A DNA stretch of 33,833 nucleotides from Actinomycetota bacterium (GCA_005888295.1 VAWP01000049.1:1-33833), one strand, 5' to 3'. Shown: positions 23,111 through 30,838, numbered from the stretch's first letter. The notes: generated by a model not told the origin, from the letters alone. Numbers and translations: made by a program.

Positions 23111-23668
23111 TCAGAGGAGGCCCGAGTGAGGCGACCGCTTCACCGGCACGTCCTCGCCGGCCACCACCCGCTCGCTGATCTCCTGCAGGGCCCGTCGCCG
23201 TGTGACCGGATCGAGCCGGTCGATGAACAGGACCCCGTCGAGGTGGTCGGTCTCGTGGGCAAGGCACCGAGCCAGGCGCTCGGTCCCCTCGATGCGCAAC
23301 GGCTCACCGTGCTGGTCGAACCCCTCGGCGACGACGCGACCTGGTCTTGCCAGCTCGTACTCGAGCCCCGGCAACGACAGGCATCCCTCGGTGTCCTCGA
23401 TGGCCTCGGCTGACTGCTCGACGAGCACCGGGTTCACGACGTGGCCCATGGTGCCGTACTCCTCCATGGACTCGTCGGTCACGACGTACGCGAACACGCG
23501 GAGACCGACACCGATCTGGGGAGCCGCCAAGCCCGCTCCGCTCGCGTCGGTGAGGGTCTCGGTGAGGTCCCTCACGAGGCGGCGGAGGCTGCTGTCGAAG
23601 TCCGGGACCGGTGCGGCGATCCTGCGAAGCAGGGGATCACCGAAGATGCGGATGGGACGCACGGCCAC
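23111..23668 (-). CDS. def: Peptide deformylase
   Basis: A 185-residue enzyme that removes the formyl group from the N-terminal Met of new proteins. All three motifs are intact: GAGLAAPQIG at 45-53 (motif 1), EGCLS with metal ligand Cys96 (motif 2), and HETDH with His138, Glu139 and His142 (motif 3). The start is set at GTG 23668 (MAVRPIRIFGDP), which gives the usual N-terminus; TTG 23686 and GTG 23662 are also in frame, and GAGGTGG just before 23662 leaves this open. The C-terminus is a little longer than in type 1 enzymes. It is divergent from a lipoprotein gene 63 bp away. Confidence 0.95.
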   Translation of the reverse strand: MAVRPIRIFGDPLLRRIAAPVPDFDSSLRRLVRDLTETLTDASGAGLAAPQIGVGLRVFAYVVTDESMEEYGTMGHVVNPVLVEQSAEAIEDTEGCLSLPGLEYELARPGRVVAEGFDQHGEPLRIEGTERLARCLAHETDHLDGVLFIDRLDPVTRRRALQEISERVVAGEDVPVKRSPHSGLL

Positions 23669-23731
23669 CTCGGCATCGTCGCACAACCCGGACTGGTTCG
23701 TGACCGGCTGACGCCGCTACGGTCGCGCCCC

Positions 23732-24190
23732 TTGGGTCTGGCCCGCGAGCTTGCGTCGCTGCGACTGTTCAAGGCGGCAGCCTGCGCCGCGGCGGCGGGC
23801 GTGTTGGCTGCCTGTGGCAGCGCCAGCTCGTCCCCGTCACCGTCAACGCGGCCCGCCGCCGTGAGCGTCGAGCGGGCGGTGGGTGCCCTCCAGTCGAGCG
23901 ATCTCGGCGTCTGCCAGACGACCCAGGGCGGCGAAGCTCCGGGTATCAAGGTCGAGGCCACCAGCCGCCTCGTGCTCGACTGCCGCGGCACGAAGCAGGC
24001 GATCTCGATCTACGCCTTCGACGACCCCGACGTCGCCTTCGCGGTCGCCGGCGGAGGCGTGGCCAGCGGCGACGACGTGTGGTTGGTGGGCAGGCTGACC
24101 GTGGCCGGGGTCGCGCTGACGGACACGCAGTCGTCGGCGTTCGACAGGACGATGCGCGGCCTTGGTGCCCATCGCTACCAGGGCGCTTGA
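23732..24190 (+). CDS. Putative lipoprotein
   Basis: About 152 residues. The N-terminus has a basic region (RELASLRLFK), a hydrophobic stretch (AAACAAAAGVLA) and the lipobox LAAC, followed by a Ser/Pro-rich linker (SASSSPSPS). It should be exported and lipidated at that Cys. The mature domain (VERAVGALQSSDLGVC ... LVLDCRGTKQAISIYAFDD) has two cysteines that might form a disulfide. No known domain is recognised. The TTG start at 23732 gives the best signal peptide, but no convincing ribosome binding site is seen, so the start is uncertain. Confidence 0.6.
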   Translation: MGLARELASLRLFKAAACAAAAGVLAACGSASSSPSPSTRPAAVSVERAVGALQSSDLGVCQTTQGGEAPGIKVEATSRLVLDCRGTKQAISIYAFDDPDVAFAVAGGGVASGDDVWLVGRLTVAGVALTDTQSSAFDRTMRGLGAHRYQGA

Positions 24191-24534
24191 GACCCGACGA
24201 CGTCGCCCGGCTGAAACGCTCGACCAGCGCCCGGTCAGCTTCGATGTCGACCTGGTCGACGTCCCCGGCGGCGGCAGCGCCGGCCGAGCTCACCAAGGTG
24301 CGAACCTTGCTACCCGCCGATGCGAGATATCAACCGGTGACCGCCTCACACCCAGGCGCAGGGGTCGACCGACCTGCTCCGTCCCTGGTCAGAGGGGGTC
24401 GAGGGCGGTCTGGCCGCGACGGTTGACCGTGCCCGTGGACACCCGGACGCAGTGCGACCGGTTGGCGCCCGTGTTTCTCCAACGCCCGGGACGGGAAAAA
24501 CCGACGGGTTCGACTATCGAAGGAGGCGGCTTCG
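24191..24534. other. 344-bp stretch without a recognised gene
   Basis: Short frames here have poor codon bias and no recognisable protein content. Only two things stand out near its right end: a small dyad TTCGA-CTA-TCGAA at 24509-24521, and AGGAGG at 24521-24526, which is the ribosome binding site of the next gene. The promoter for that gene is presumably in this stretch, but no clear -10/-35 pair is visible. Confidence 0.5.
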
Positions 24535-24825
24535 GTGCTTGATGTCACATCCTCCGCGTCGCTGGTGATCCGTGAGCTGATCGCCGGCAGCAACTCGACC
24601 GGCGGCGCCGGTCTTCGCATCGCTCCGGCAGAGGAGCCGGCGGGTGCCTTCTCCCTCAGCGTGGCGCCCGGACCAGAACAGGACGACCAGGTCGTCGCCA
24701 TCCAGGACGGCGAGGTGTTCCTGGAGCCGACCGCAGCGCAGGCGCTGGACGACAAGACCCTCGACGCCGAGGTCGATCCACAGGGCGCCGTCTCCTTCTC
24801 GGTGATCGATCAAGCGGCGTCCTGA
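24535..24825 (+). CDS. HesB/IscA-like protein without cysteines
   Basis: A 96-residue acidic protein. It resembles the HesB/IscA Fe-S biosynthesis fold: MLDVTSSASLVIRELI, then GGAGLRIA, FSLSVAPGPEQDDQVV and VFLEPTAAQALDDKTLDAEV. True A-type carriers bind iron through three Cys residues; this protein has none. Cys-free relatives are, to my knowledge, often annotated as Fe-S assembly proteins in actinobacteria, but they cannot carry a cluster in the usual way. The GTG start at 24535 has a strong AGGAGG 8 nt upstream. It stands alone, with no other Fe-S assembly gene beside it. Confidence 0.75.
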   Translation: MLDVTSSASLVIRELIAGSNSTGGAGLRIAPAEEPAGAFSLSVAPGPEQDDQVVAIQDGEVFLEPTAAQALDDKTLDAEVDPQGAVSFSVIDQAAS

Positions 24826-24928
24826 CCTCGGTCTGCCCACCCCTCCCGACCTCGACCGCGTCGCTCCGAGCAGGGCCCGCTCCCATCGGCCATACTCGGG
24901 GTCAGTCCGATCGTGGGGAGGCGAGGAC

Positions 24929-25291
24929 ATGGCAGGCATGGTTCGCATGAGTCTTGATTCACCCGAGGAGACCAGGCCGTTCGAGGGAGGTTCGGGCCAG
25001 CTCCAGCTGGTCAACCTGGAGGGCGGCGGCGTCGGCCGGGCGACCTTCGAGCCCGGATGGCAGTGGTCCAAGCACGTCAAGCCGATGGCCAAGACCGACA
25101 GCTGCCAGGCGGCACACACGGGCTACTTCATCTCGGGACGCATGAAGATCGTCATGGACGACGGCGAGGAGATGGAGTTCGGTCCTGGAGACTTCATGAT
25201 GGTCGCGCCCGGTCATGACGCCTGGACCGTCGGCAACGAGCCCTGTGTCGTCATCGACTGGCAGGGCTTCGCCGACTACGCCAAGCAGTAG
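24929..25291 (+). CDS. Small cupin-domain protein
   Basis: A single-domain cupin of 120 residues. TFEPGWQWSKHVKP and AAHTGYFISGRMKIVMDDGEE form the first cupin block, and FGPGDFMMVAPGHDAWTVGNEP the second. Likely metal ligands are His49, His63 and His96, though the classic HxH pair is not present. No signal peptide. Function could be ligand sensing or a small-molecule enzyme; nothing distinguishes them. ATG 24929 is preceded by GGGGAGGCGAGG, a good ribosome binding site. It lies 96 bp upstream of the sigma factor gene in the same direction. Confidence 0.8.
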   Translation: MAGMVRMSLDSPEETRPFEGGSGQLQLVNLEGGGVGRATFEPGWQWSKHVKPMAKTDSCQAAHTGYFISGRMKIVMDDGEEMEFGPGDFMMVAPGHDAWTVGNEPCVVIDWQGFADYAKQ

Positions 25292-25387
25292 ACCGAGCCC
25301 AGAACCGCCACCTCCGGGGCGGCCCTTCTGCTGCCCCGTGGGTCGTGGCGCGGCATTACCGCCCGACGTTGGATACGCTCTCGGGCT

Positions 25388-26386
25388 GTGCCGAGCCGTC
25401 CTTCCACCGTCGACACCAACCGCCCAGGTGCGAGCGCAATCGAGGCCGACCTCGAAGCCCATCGCCGCGAGCTGACCGGCTACTGCTATCGGATGCTGGG
25501 CTCCGGCTTCGAGGCCGAGGATGCGGTCCAGGAGACGATGGTCCGTGCCTGGCAGAACATCGACCGTTTCGAGGGTCGCTCGGCCCTGCGGTCATGGCTG
25601 TACCGCATCGCGACCAACGTGTGCCTGGACATGCTGCGCGGACCGCAACGACGGGCTCGACCGATGGACCTCGGGCCATCTGCGCCGGCCGACTCGCCCC
25701 TCGGTCCGATGGTGCCCGAGCACGCCTGGGTCCAGCCCATGGCCGACGCCCGCGTACTACCGACCGACGGCGACCCGGCCGAGCTCGCCGCCTCCCGGGA
25801 GTCCGTCCGTCTTGCCTTCGTCGCCGCCCTCCAGCACCTGCCGCCGCGCCAGCGGGCGGTGCTGATCCTGCGGGAGGTGCTCCGCTGGCACGCCGACGAG
25901 GTCGCCAAGCTGCTCGACACCAGTGTCGCCTCGGTCAACAGCGCCCTCCAGCGAGCCCGAGCCACCATGGCCGCCAGCGCAATCGACGACACGACGGGTC
26001 CAACCCAGGTGGACGCCGAGCAGCGGGACCTCCTCGCCCGCTACGTGGAAGCCTTCGAGCGCTACGACGTCTCGTCCATCGTCAAGCTCCTCCACGACGA
26101 GGCCGCGTTCACGATGCCGCCGTACCCGCTGTGGCTACGCGGACCGACCGAGATCGGCCGGTTCTACCTCGGCCAGGGGATCGGGTGCCGCGGTTCCCGC
26201 CTGCTGGCCACCTCGGCCAACGGCTGTCCCGCCTTCGCGGCCTACAAGCCGAGCGGGCCCGGCACCTACGAACCGTGGGCCATCCAGGTGATCGAGAGCT
26301 CGGACGGTCTGATCACCGGGCTCCACCACTTCCTGTACCCCGAGCTGTTCGAGGCTTTCGGCTTCCCCGCCCGCCTCGAGCCGTAG
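25388..26386 (+). CDS. ECF sigma factor, SigG-like, with SnoaL-like C-terminal domain
   Basis: A 332-residue sigma factor. Region 2 spans about 22-85 (YRMLGSGFEAEDAVQETMVRAW, RSWLYRIATNVCLDML). The linker holds AWVQPMADA, resembling the WLQPYPD segment of Mycobacterium tuberculosis SigG. Region 4 spans about 138-192 (LPPRQRAVLILREVL, then LDTSVASVNSALQRAR). After about 205 comes a SnoaL/NTF2-like domain, which in such sigma factors takes part in regulating activity. No anti-sigma gene is adjacent, which fits the SnoaL type. The start is GTG 25388; a TACGCT hexamer at 25374-25379 lies 8 nt before it, so the mRNA may be leaderless. Confidence 0.9.
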   Translation: MPSRPSTVDTNRPGASAIEADLEAHRRELTGYCYRMLGSGFEAEDAVQETMVRAWQNIDRFEGRSALRSWLYRIATNVCLDMLRGPQRRARPMDLGPSAPADSPLGPMVPEHAWVQPMADARVLPTDGDPAELAASRESVRLAFVAALQHLPPRQRAVLILREVLRWHADEVAKLLDTSVASVNSALQRARATMAASAIDDTTGPTQVDAEQRDLLARYVEAFERYDVSSIVKLLHDEAAFTMPPYPLWLRGPTEIGRFYLGQGIGCRGSRLLATSANGCPAFAAYKPSGPGTYEPWAIQVIESSDGLITGLHHFLYPELFEAFGFPARLEP

Positions 26387-26412
26387 ACCTGCGCCTGCCC
26401 CTCGGGGTATGG

Positions 26413-26424
26413 GAACATGTGTTC
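26413..26424. promoter_or_regulatory. LexA-type SOS box at dinB
   Basis: GAACATGTGTTC fits the GAAC-N4-GTTC core of LexA operators in Gram-positive bacteria, here with GAAC and GTTC exact. It ends one base before the preferred dinB start and would overlap a promoter -10 region (TATGGG at 26408-26413). Binding there would block dinB until DNA damage. The 8 fixed bases can occur by chance, but the position at a DNA-damage polymerase gene makes it credible. Confidence 0.65.
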
Positions 26425-27615
26425 GTGCCCGGCGAGGGGACGATCCTGCACGCCGACCTCGACGCCTTCTACGCGTCCGTCGAGCAGCGCGATGACCCTC
26501 GTTTGCGTGGCCAGCCCGTCATCGTCGGCGGTGGGGTCGTGCTGGCGGCCAGCTACGAGGCCAAGGCCCACGGCGTCCGCACGGCGATGGGCGGCGGCCA
26601 GGCCCGCCGGCTGTGTCCCCGCGCCATCGTCGTCGAGCCGCGGATGTCGGCCTACGCCGAGGCCAGCAAGGCGGTCTTCGAGGTGTTCGAGCAGACGTCT
26701 CCGCTGGTCGAAGGGCTCTCCATCGACGAGGCGTTCCTCGACGTGGGCGGGCTGCGGCGGATCTCGGGCGCGCCCAGCGAGATCGCCGCTCGCCTGCGTG
26801 GCGAGGTCCGCGAGCGGGTCGGCCTGCCGATCACCGTCGGGGTGGCGAGGACCAAGTTCCTGGCCAAGGTGGCGAGCGCCGTGGCCAAACCGGACGGCCT
26901 CCTGGTCGTGCCGCTCGGCGGCGAGCTCGACTTTCTCCACCCGCTTCCCGTCGAACGGCTCTGGGGCGTCGGCCCGGTTACCGCGGACAAGCTCCGTCAG
27001 CGTGGCGTCACGACCGTCGGCGAGGTCGCCCAGCTCGCCGAGGAGGTGCTCGTTTCGGTGCTCGGACGGGCATCGGGCCGACACCTCCACGACCTCGCCC
27101 ACGACCGGGATCCTCGGCGGGTGGAGGTGGGACGCCGCCGGCGCTCGATCGGATCGCAGCGGGCGCTCGGCCGCTCGCCCACGTCACCCGAGGCCCTGGA
27201 CGCGGCGGTGGTCGGCCTCGTCGACCGGGTGGCTCGCCGGTTGCGGGCATCGGGGAGGGTCGGGCGCACCGTCGTGCTGCGGTTGCGCTTCGACGACTTC
27301 TCGCGAGCCACCCGGTCCCACACCCTGGAGCGGGCGACCGCGCAGACCCAGACCATCCTCGAGACCGTGCGGGCTCTGCAGAGCACGGCCATGCCGCTGA
27401 TCGAGTGCCAGGGTCTCACTCTCGTGGGGGTGGCCGTCGGCGACCTCGACGATGGCGGCGCCGTCCAGCTACCGCTGCCCTTCGGTCGTCGCGCCGGCGG
27501 CACCCTCGACACGGCGCTCGACGACGTGCGTGACCGGTACGGGTCCAGCGCCGTGACCCGAGCCGTGCTGCTCGGCCGTGATCCGGGGCTGTCGGTGCCG
27601 CTGCTGCCCGACTGA
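26425..27615 (+). CDS. dinB: DNA polymerase IV (Y-family translesion polymerase)
   Basis: Error-prone polymerase of 396 residues. Palm carboxylates are Asp11 (HADLDAFYASVEQ) and Asp101-Glu102 (SIDEAFLDV). Finger and thumb segments follow (VGVARTKFLAKVASAVAKPDG, LWGVGPVTADKL with a helix-hairpin-helix), then the little-finger domain. QLPLPF at 348-353 is a beta-clamp-binding motif. GTG 26425 is chosen: the SOS box ends just before it and GGGAA is 9 nt upstream; GTG 26419 is possible. The upstream open frame overlapping the sigma gene is a shadow. It is 38 bp after the sigma factor gene, but the LexA-type box suggests its own control. Confidence 0.94.
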   Translation: MPGEGTILHADLDAFYASVEQRDDPRLRGQPVIVGGGVVLAASYEAKAHGVRTAMGGGQARRLCPRAIVVEPRMSAYAEASKAVFEVFEQTSPLVEGLSIDEAFLDVGGLRRISGAPSEIAARLRGEVRERVGLPITVGVARTKFLAKVASAVAKPDGLLVVPLGGELDFLHPLPVERLWGVGPVTADKLRQRGVTTVGEVAQLAEEVLVSVLGRASGRHLHDLAHDRDPRRVEVGRRRRSIGSQRALGRSPTSPEALDAAVVGLVDRVARRLRASGRVGRTVVLRLRFDDFSRATRSHTLERATAQTQTILETVRALQSTAMPLIECQGLTLVGVAVGDLDDGGAVQLPLPFGRRAGGTLDTALDDVRDRYGSSAVTRAVLLGRDPGLSVPLLPD

Positions 27616-27668
27616 GCCGGTTACCAGGCGCGCACCCTCGACGGCGTGATCGGCATGGCCCGAGCCGC

Positions 27669-28382
27669 CTACAGCCCCTTCGGGAAGCTGTAGGACTTCG
27701 GCGGGACGGTTGGAGAACCGACATCCAGCTGGATCACGGCGTGGGCGTTGAGCGGAATGGAACGGGGATCGCCCTTGTACTGCTTGCCGTTGACGTAGGC
27801 GGTCACGTTTCCGAGGGCGGTGCTCACCTGGGTGGAGCTCAGCGGCTGCTGCCAGATGTCAAAGAAGTTGCCCAACGTGTAGATCTTCGGCGTGGGTGAC
27901 TCGATGTGGATGACGCCGTCCTGGGTGTGGGTGTGCAACCAGTAGAAGCAGCTCCCGGAAGCGATGAAGGGACCCTCCGACGAGTTCTGCTCGTTCGTGG
28001 GCGGCATGACGCCGATCCCCCGGGGGACGGCCCGCAGGGCGCCGCTCGAGTAGACGGCCACGTGGGCGTGGATGTGATAGGCCACCTGCTCGCCCGCCTG
28101 GCAGGCGATGCCGTCGACGGGCTGCCCGTTGGCCTGGCCCTGCGTCGAGGCCAGGAGAGGCGCCTTCAGCGGATCGGTCGCCGGGGAGCTGGGCTTCTGG
28201 GAGGAGGACGCGCTGGCGGGATGGGCCCGCTGATAGCGGCTGTAGCCGACGGTGCCGGCGCCGAGGAGCACGATGACGACCAGGAGCGTGTAGAACCCGA
28301 CCGGTGCCTTGCCCCGCTTGGTCCGGCCACCGCCAGTGGCAGCGGCGCGCGCGACTCTCTTCCCGGGCGAACGTCTGGCCAT
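27669..28382 (-). CDS. Membrane-anchored extracytoplasmic His-rich protein
   Basis: A 237-residue protein. A basic N-terminus (RRSPGKRVAR) is followed by one transmembrane segment at about 29-46 (GFYTLLVVIVLLGAGTVGY), a Ser/Pro linker, and an outer domain of about 155 residues. That domain holds YHIHAHVAVY (His103, 105, 107) and CFYWLHTHTQDGVIHIE (His150, 152, 159), a layout suited to binding a metal. Cys94 and Cys145 could form a disulfide. LGNFFDIWQQPLS and IPLNAHAVIQLDVG are further conserved-looking blocks. I recall similar uncharacterised proteins in actinobacteria and Chloroflexi but know no function. The ATG start at 28382 puts the signal anchor at the right place. It is convergent with dinB, 53 bp apart. 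Confidence 0.8.
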   Translation of the reverse strand: MARRSPGKRVARAAATGGGRTKRGKAPVGFYTLLVVIVLLGAGTVGYSRYQRAHPASASSSQKPSSPATDPLKAPLLASTQGQANGQPVDGIACQAGEQVAYHIHAHVAVYSSGALRAVPRGIGVMPPTNEQNSSEGPFIASGSCFYWLHTHTQDGVIHIESPTPKIYTLGNFFDIWQQPLSSTQVSTALGNVTAYVNGKQYKGDPRSIPLNAHAVIQLDVGSPTVPPKSYSFPKGL

Positions 28383-28530
28383 GACGTCACGATGCTAGCG
28401 AGACCTGAGCTGGGGCCCCGGTCGGGTTGCCGACCCAGCTCCCGGGTGGGGTGAGCTGGCGAGCCGTGACCCCGGCTTCCGTGGGCAAAGCGGACACGCG
28501 AACTGGCCAGAGAGGCCTACGGTAAACCTG

Positions 28531-29073
28531 GTGACCGTCGAACTCAGAACGGATCGGCTGCTGATGAGGGGGTGGGTGGACGCCGACCGCGCACCTTTCG
28601 CTGCTCTCAACGTCGATCCGGAGGTGATGGAGCACTTTCCCTCCACGCTGAGCCGGGTGGAGAGCGACCACCTCGTCGACCTCATTCAGGGCGGTCTCGT
28701 GACGCGAGGGTGGGGGCTCTGGGCGATCGAGCTGCTGGCGACGGCCACGTTCATCGGCTTCGTCGGCCTCAATGCCGTGCCGTTCGAGGCCGAGTTCACG
28801 CCAGCCGTGGAGGTCGGATGGCGTCTTGGGCGGGCGCACTGGGGTCATGGCTATGCCCCAGAGGCAGCTAGCGCCGCTCTGGACTACGGCTTCGGAGCGC
28901 TCCACCTCGACCGCATAGTGTCATTCACCTCCCTCAGCAACTTCCGGTCTCAGGCCGTGATGCGCAAGGTCGGGATGACCCGCATCGGCGAGTTCGACAA
29001 CCCCGGTGTCGCGGAAGGACACCCACTCCGTCGACATCTCCTGTACGCCATGGATCGTCCTCAGCACCGATAA
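28531..29073 (+). CDS. GNAT acetyltransferase, RimJ/RimL type
   Basis: A 180-residue protein. It opens with LRTDRLLMRGWVDADRAPF, typical of the RimJ/RimL group (Acetyltransf_3). The acetyl-CoA-binding region is VGWRLGRAHWGHGYAPEAASAAL, followed by LDRIVSFTSLSNFRSQAVMRKVGM, the usual strand-helix ending. It transfers an acetyl group from acetyl-CoA to an amine, often a protein N-terminus or a small molecule; the substrate is unknown. The GTG start at 28531 gives the standard N-terminus. It is divergent from the His-rich protein gene, with 148 bp between them. Confidence 0.88.
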   Translation: MTVELRTDRLLMRGWVDADRAPFAALNVDPEVMEHFPSTLSRVESDHLVDLIQGGLVTRGWGLWAIELLATATFIGFVGLNAVPFEAEFTPAVEVGWRLGRAHWGHGYAPEAASAALDYGFGALHLDRIVSFTSLSNFRSQAVMRKVGMTRIGEFDNPGVAEGHPLRRHLLYAMDRPQHR

Positions 29074-29189
29074 CTGGCGTCCGCAGTCGTCTCCCGTTGA
29101 GGCTGTTCGATCGTACAGAGGCTCATCCTGACCCAGCCAGTCAGCAATAATAGAAGTCCCGGTCAGCCGGCCCCTTGCGTCCAGGATGG

Positions 29190-30524
29190 TCAGGCTGTGG
29201 CCGCGAACAGCTGCCAGCGCCCTGGAACACCCTTCAGCTCGTGCTCTCCCCGGTCGTCGAACTCGAGCCCCGAGCCCACCACGAGGTCGGTCACCGTCCT
29301 GGAGACAAGGACCTCGCCAGCCTGAGCCAACCCCTCGATACGCGAGGCGATGTTCACCCCGAGGCCGGCGATGTCGTCTCCGCGTAACTCGACTTCGCCG
29401 GTGTGTACGCCCGCTCGCACCTCCACCCCTACTGCCCCAGCGCCGTCGGTGATGGCCCGGGCGCACCGTACCGACCGCGCGGGGCCATCGAAGGTCGCCA
29501 GTACGCCGTCGCCAGTCGTCTTCACGAGCCGACCGCCGTATCGCTCCACCTGACGCCGGATCAAGGCGTCGTGTCGATTGAGCAGAACCCTCCAGGCCTT
29601 GTCTCCGAGCTCGACGGCCTGGCGCGTCGAAGCGACGATGTCGGTGAAGAGAACGCTGGCGAGCACCCGGTCCGGTTCGGGCACCGAGCGGGCACCGGTG
29701 AGGAACTCCTCGGTCTCGTCAAGGATCTGATCGGTATCTTCGGTCCACCAGAAGTGATCGGTGCCCGGGAGCTCGACCAGCCGGGCACCTTCGATGTGAT
29801 CGGCGAGGTATTGGCCGTGCGCCAATGGCACCATACGGTCCCCGATCCGGTGCATCACGAGGGTCGGTGCGTGCACCAACGGAAGCGCCGCTCGGACGTC
29901 GACCTCGAGGTGCGAGGTCATCAGGGCCACGGCCGCTCCCGGGCTCGCACCCAGTCGCTGGAGGCGACCAAACGACTCTCGTACGGCGGAGTCGTGCGCA
30001 ACGCTCGGAGCCCAAGCACTCAGCCCGACTCCCGTTCCCCAACTGGGCGCGAGGTACTGCGCGAACTGATGGACCAGCTCGGTCGGGACCCCGATCAGGT
30101 AATCGGGACAGGCCGTCATGCGGGCGTACGCGCCCAAGAGAACCAGCCCCCTTGTCCGCTCGGGATGGGCGGCGGCGAAGACGAGGGCCATGGGTCCGCC
30201 TTCTGACACCGCGAGAATGGCTGCTTGCTCGGACCCGGCCGCCTGCATGACCGCCTCGATGTCGAGCATCCGGCGGTCGACGTCGGGCAGTCGCTCAGTT
30301 CGGTCGGACATACCAGTGCCGCGCTTGTCGAAGATGATCACGCGGGAGAACGACCCGAGCCGGCGAAGGGCCCGAGATATGGCTTCGTCCTCCCATAGGA
30401 GCTCGACGTGTGAGATGAAGCCTGGGATCACGACGAGATCGAAGGGACCGTCGCCGAAGACCTGGTACGCAACGTGGACACCGTCGTCGGCCTTGGCGTA
30501 ATGGGTCGCCGGCGCCCCGTCCAC
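29190..30524 (-). CDS. Alpha/beta hydrolase fused to class III nucleotide cyclase (LipJ-like)
   Basis: A 444-residue fusion like Mycobacterium tuberculosis Rv1900c (LipJ). Residues 1-275 are an alpha/beta hydrolase with Ser107 (AVSEGG; the usual first Gly is Ala), Asp229 (RIGDRM) and His257 (GTDHFWW). Residues 285-444 are a class III cyclase with every key residue: metal-binding Asp295 (FTDIVAST) and Asp339 (TTGDG), adenine-selecting Lys335 and Asp384, and transition-state Asn391 and Arg395 (NIASR). It should make cAMP from ATP, perhaps tuned by a ligand bound in the hydrolase domain. No membrane segment. The GTG start at 30524 (MDGAPATHYAKADDG) is preferred; the frame runs 46 codons further without homologous content, and no strong ribosome binding site is seen. 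Confidence 0.9.
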   Translation of the reverse strand: MDGAPATHYAKADDGVHVAYQVFGDGPFDLVVIPGFISHVELLWEDEAISRALRRLGSFSRVIIFDKRGTGMSDRTERLPDVDRRMLDIEAVMQAAGSEQAAILAVSEGGPMALVFAAAHPERTRGLVLLGAYARMTACPDYLIGVPTELVHQFAQYLAPSWGTGVGLSAWAPSVAHDSAVRESFGRLQRLGASPGAAVALMTSHLEVDVRAALPLVHAPTLVMHRIGDRMVPLAHGQYLADHIEGARLVELPGTDHFWWTEDTDQILDETEEFLTGARSVPEPDRVLASVLFTDIVASTRQAVELGDKAWRVLLNRHDALIRRQVERYGGRLVKTTGDGVLATFDGPARSVRCARAITDGAGAVGVEVRAGVHTGEVELRGDDIAGLGVNIASRIEGLAQAGEVLVSRTVTDLVVGSGLEFDDRGEHELKGVPGRWQLFAATA

Positions 30525-30675
30525 GCGACCATTTGAGCATGATCCGAAGCTGGGCGCGGCTAGAGAGCGCGTCAATGGCGGATGTCCGCCGTCGACCGTC
30601 CCGAGCCGTGGGCACCGCCCGATGCACCAGGTCACCGCTGGCCTCGTACACAGCAGCGGCACTGGTAGGATGAGT

Positions 30676-30778
30676 GACGAAGGGGAGTAGTCCTCCGCCG
30701 CTCGATCGACACGCTGGGACCAGGTGGCCCCCGGTCAGCGGGCTCGGCAGCCACGCCGAGTGGACGAGACCTTCGGCA
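30676..30778 (+). ncRNA. yybP-ykoY (manganese) riboswitch aptamer
   Basis: The two hallmark strands are present. GGGGAGTAG is at 30682-30690, and CGAGACCTTCGGC is at 30765-30777. The closing stem CGAAGG (30678-30683) pairs with CCTTCG (30770-30775). A perfect 6-bp hairpin, CTCGGC-agccac-GCCGAG at 30743-30760, lies directly before the second conserved strand, as in Bacillus subtilis yybP. This RNA class binds Mn2+ and turns on manganese export or tolerance genes. It sits 60 bp before a CDF-like transporter gene, the right kind of target. I identified it by eye, without a covariance search. Confidence 0.8.
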
Positions 30779-30809
30779 GGCACCCACGTGCCGGGCCGAG
30801 GGCATTCCC

Positions 30810-30838
30810 CTCTCCTCCGGCACCAGACAGGAGGAGAG
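30810..30838 (+). promoter_or_regulatory. Hairpin burying the ribosome binding site of the CDF-like gene
   Basis: CTCTCCTCC at 30810-30818 is perfectly complementary to GGAGGAGAG at 30830-30838, which is the ribosome binding site; the ATG begins at the very next base. The loop is 11 nt. A rival stem, GAGGG (30798-30802) with CCCTC (30808-30812), would compete for part of the anti-RBS strand. This is a likely translational switch for the riboswitch upstream: closed without Mn2+, open when it binds. Confidence 0.7.

Noticed and set aside
24423-24450. TTGACC as a -35 box for the HesB-like gene
   Set aside because: No AT-containing -10 hexamer lies 16-18 bp downstream.
25345-26424. 360-codon 5' extension of dinB
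   Set aside because: It overlaps the sigma factor gene in another frame and is Arg/Pro-rich junk. The DinB family starts right at 26425.
30674-30838. 55-codon N-terminal extension of the CDF-like transporter
   Set aside because: The region is explained by riboswitch structure and a strong ribosome binding site directly before ATG 30839.
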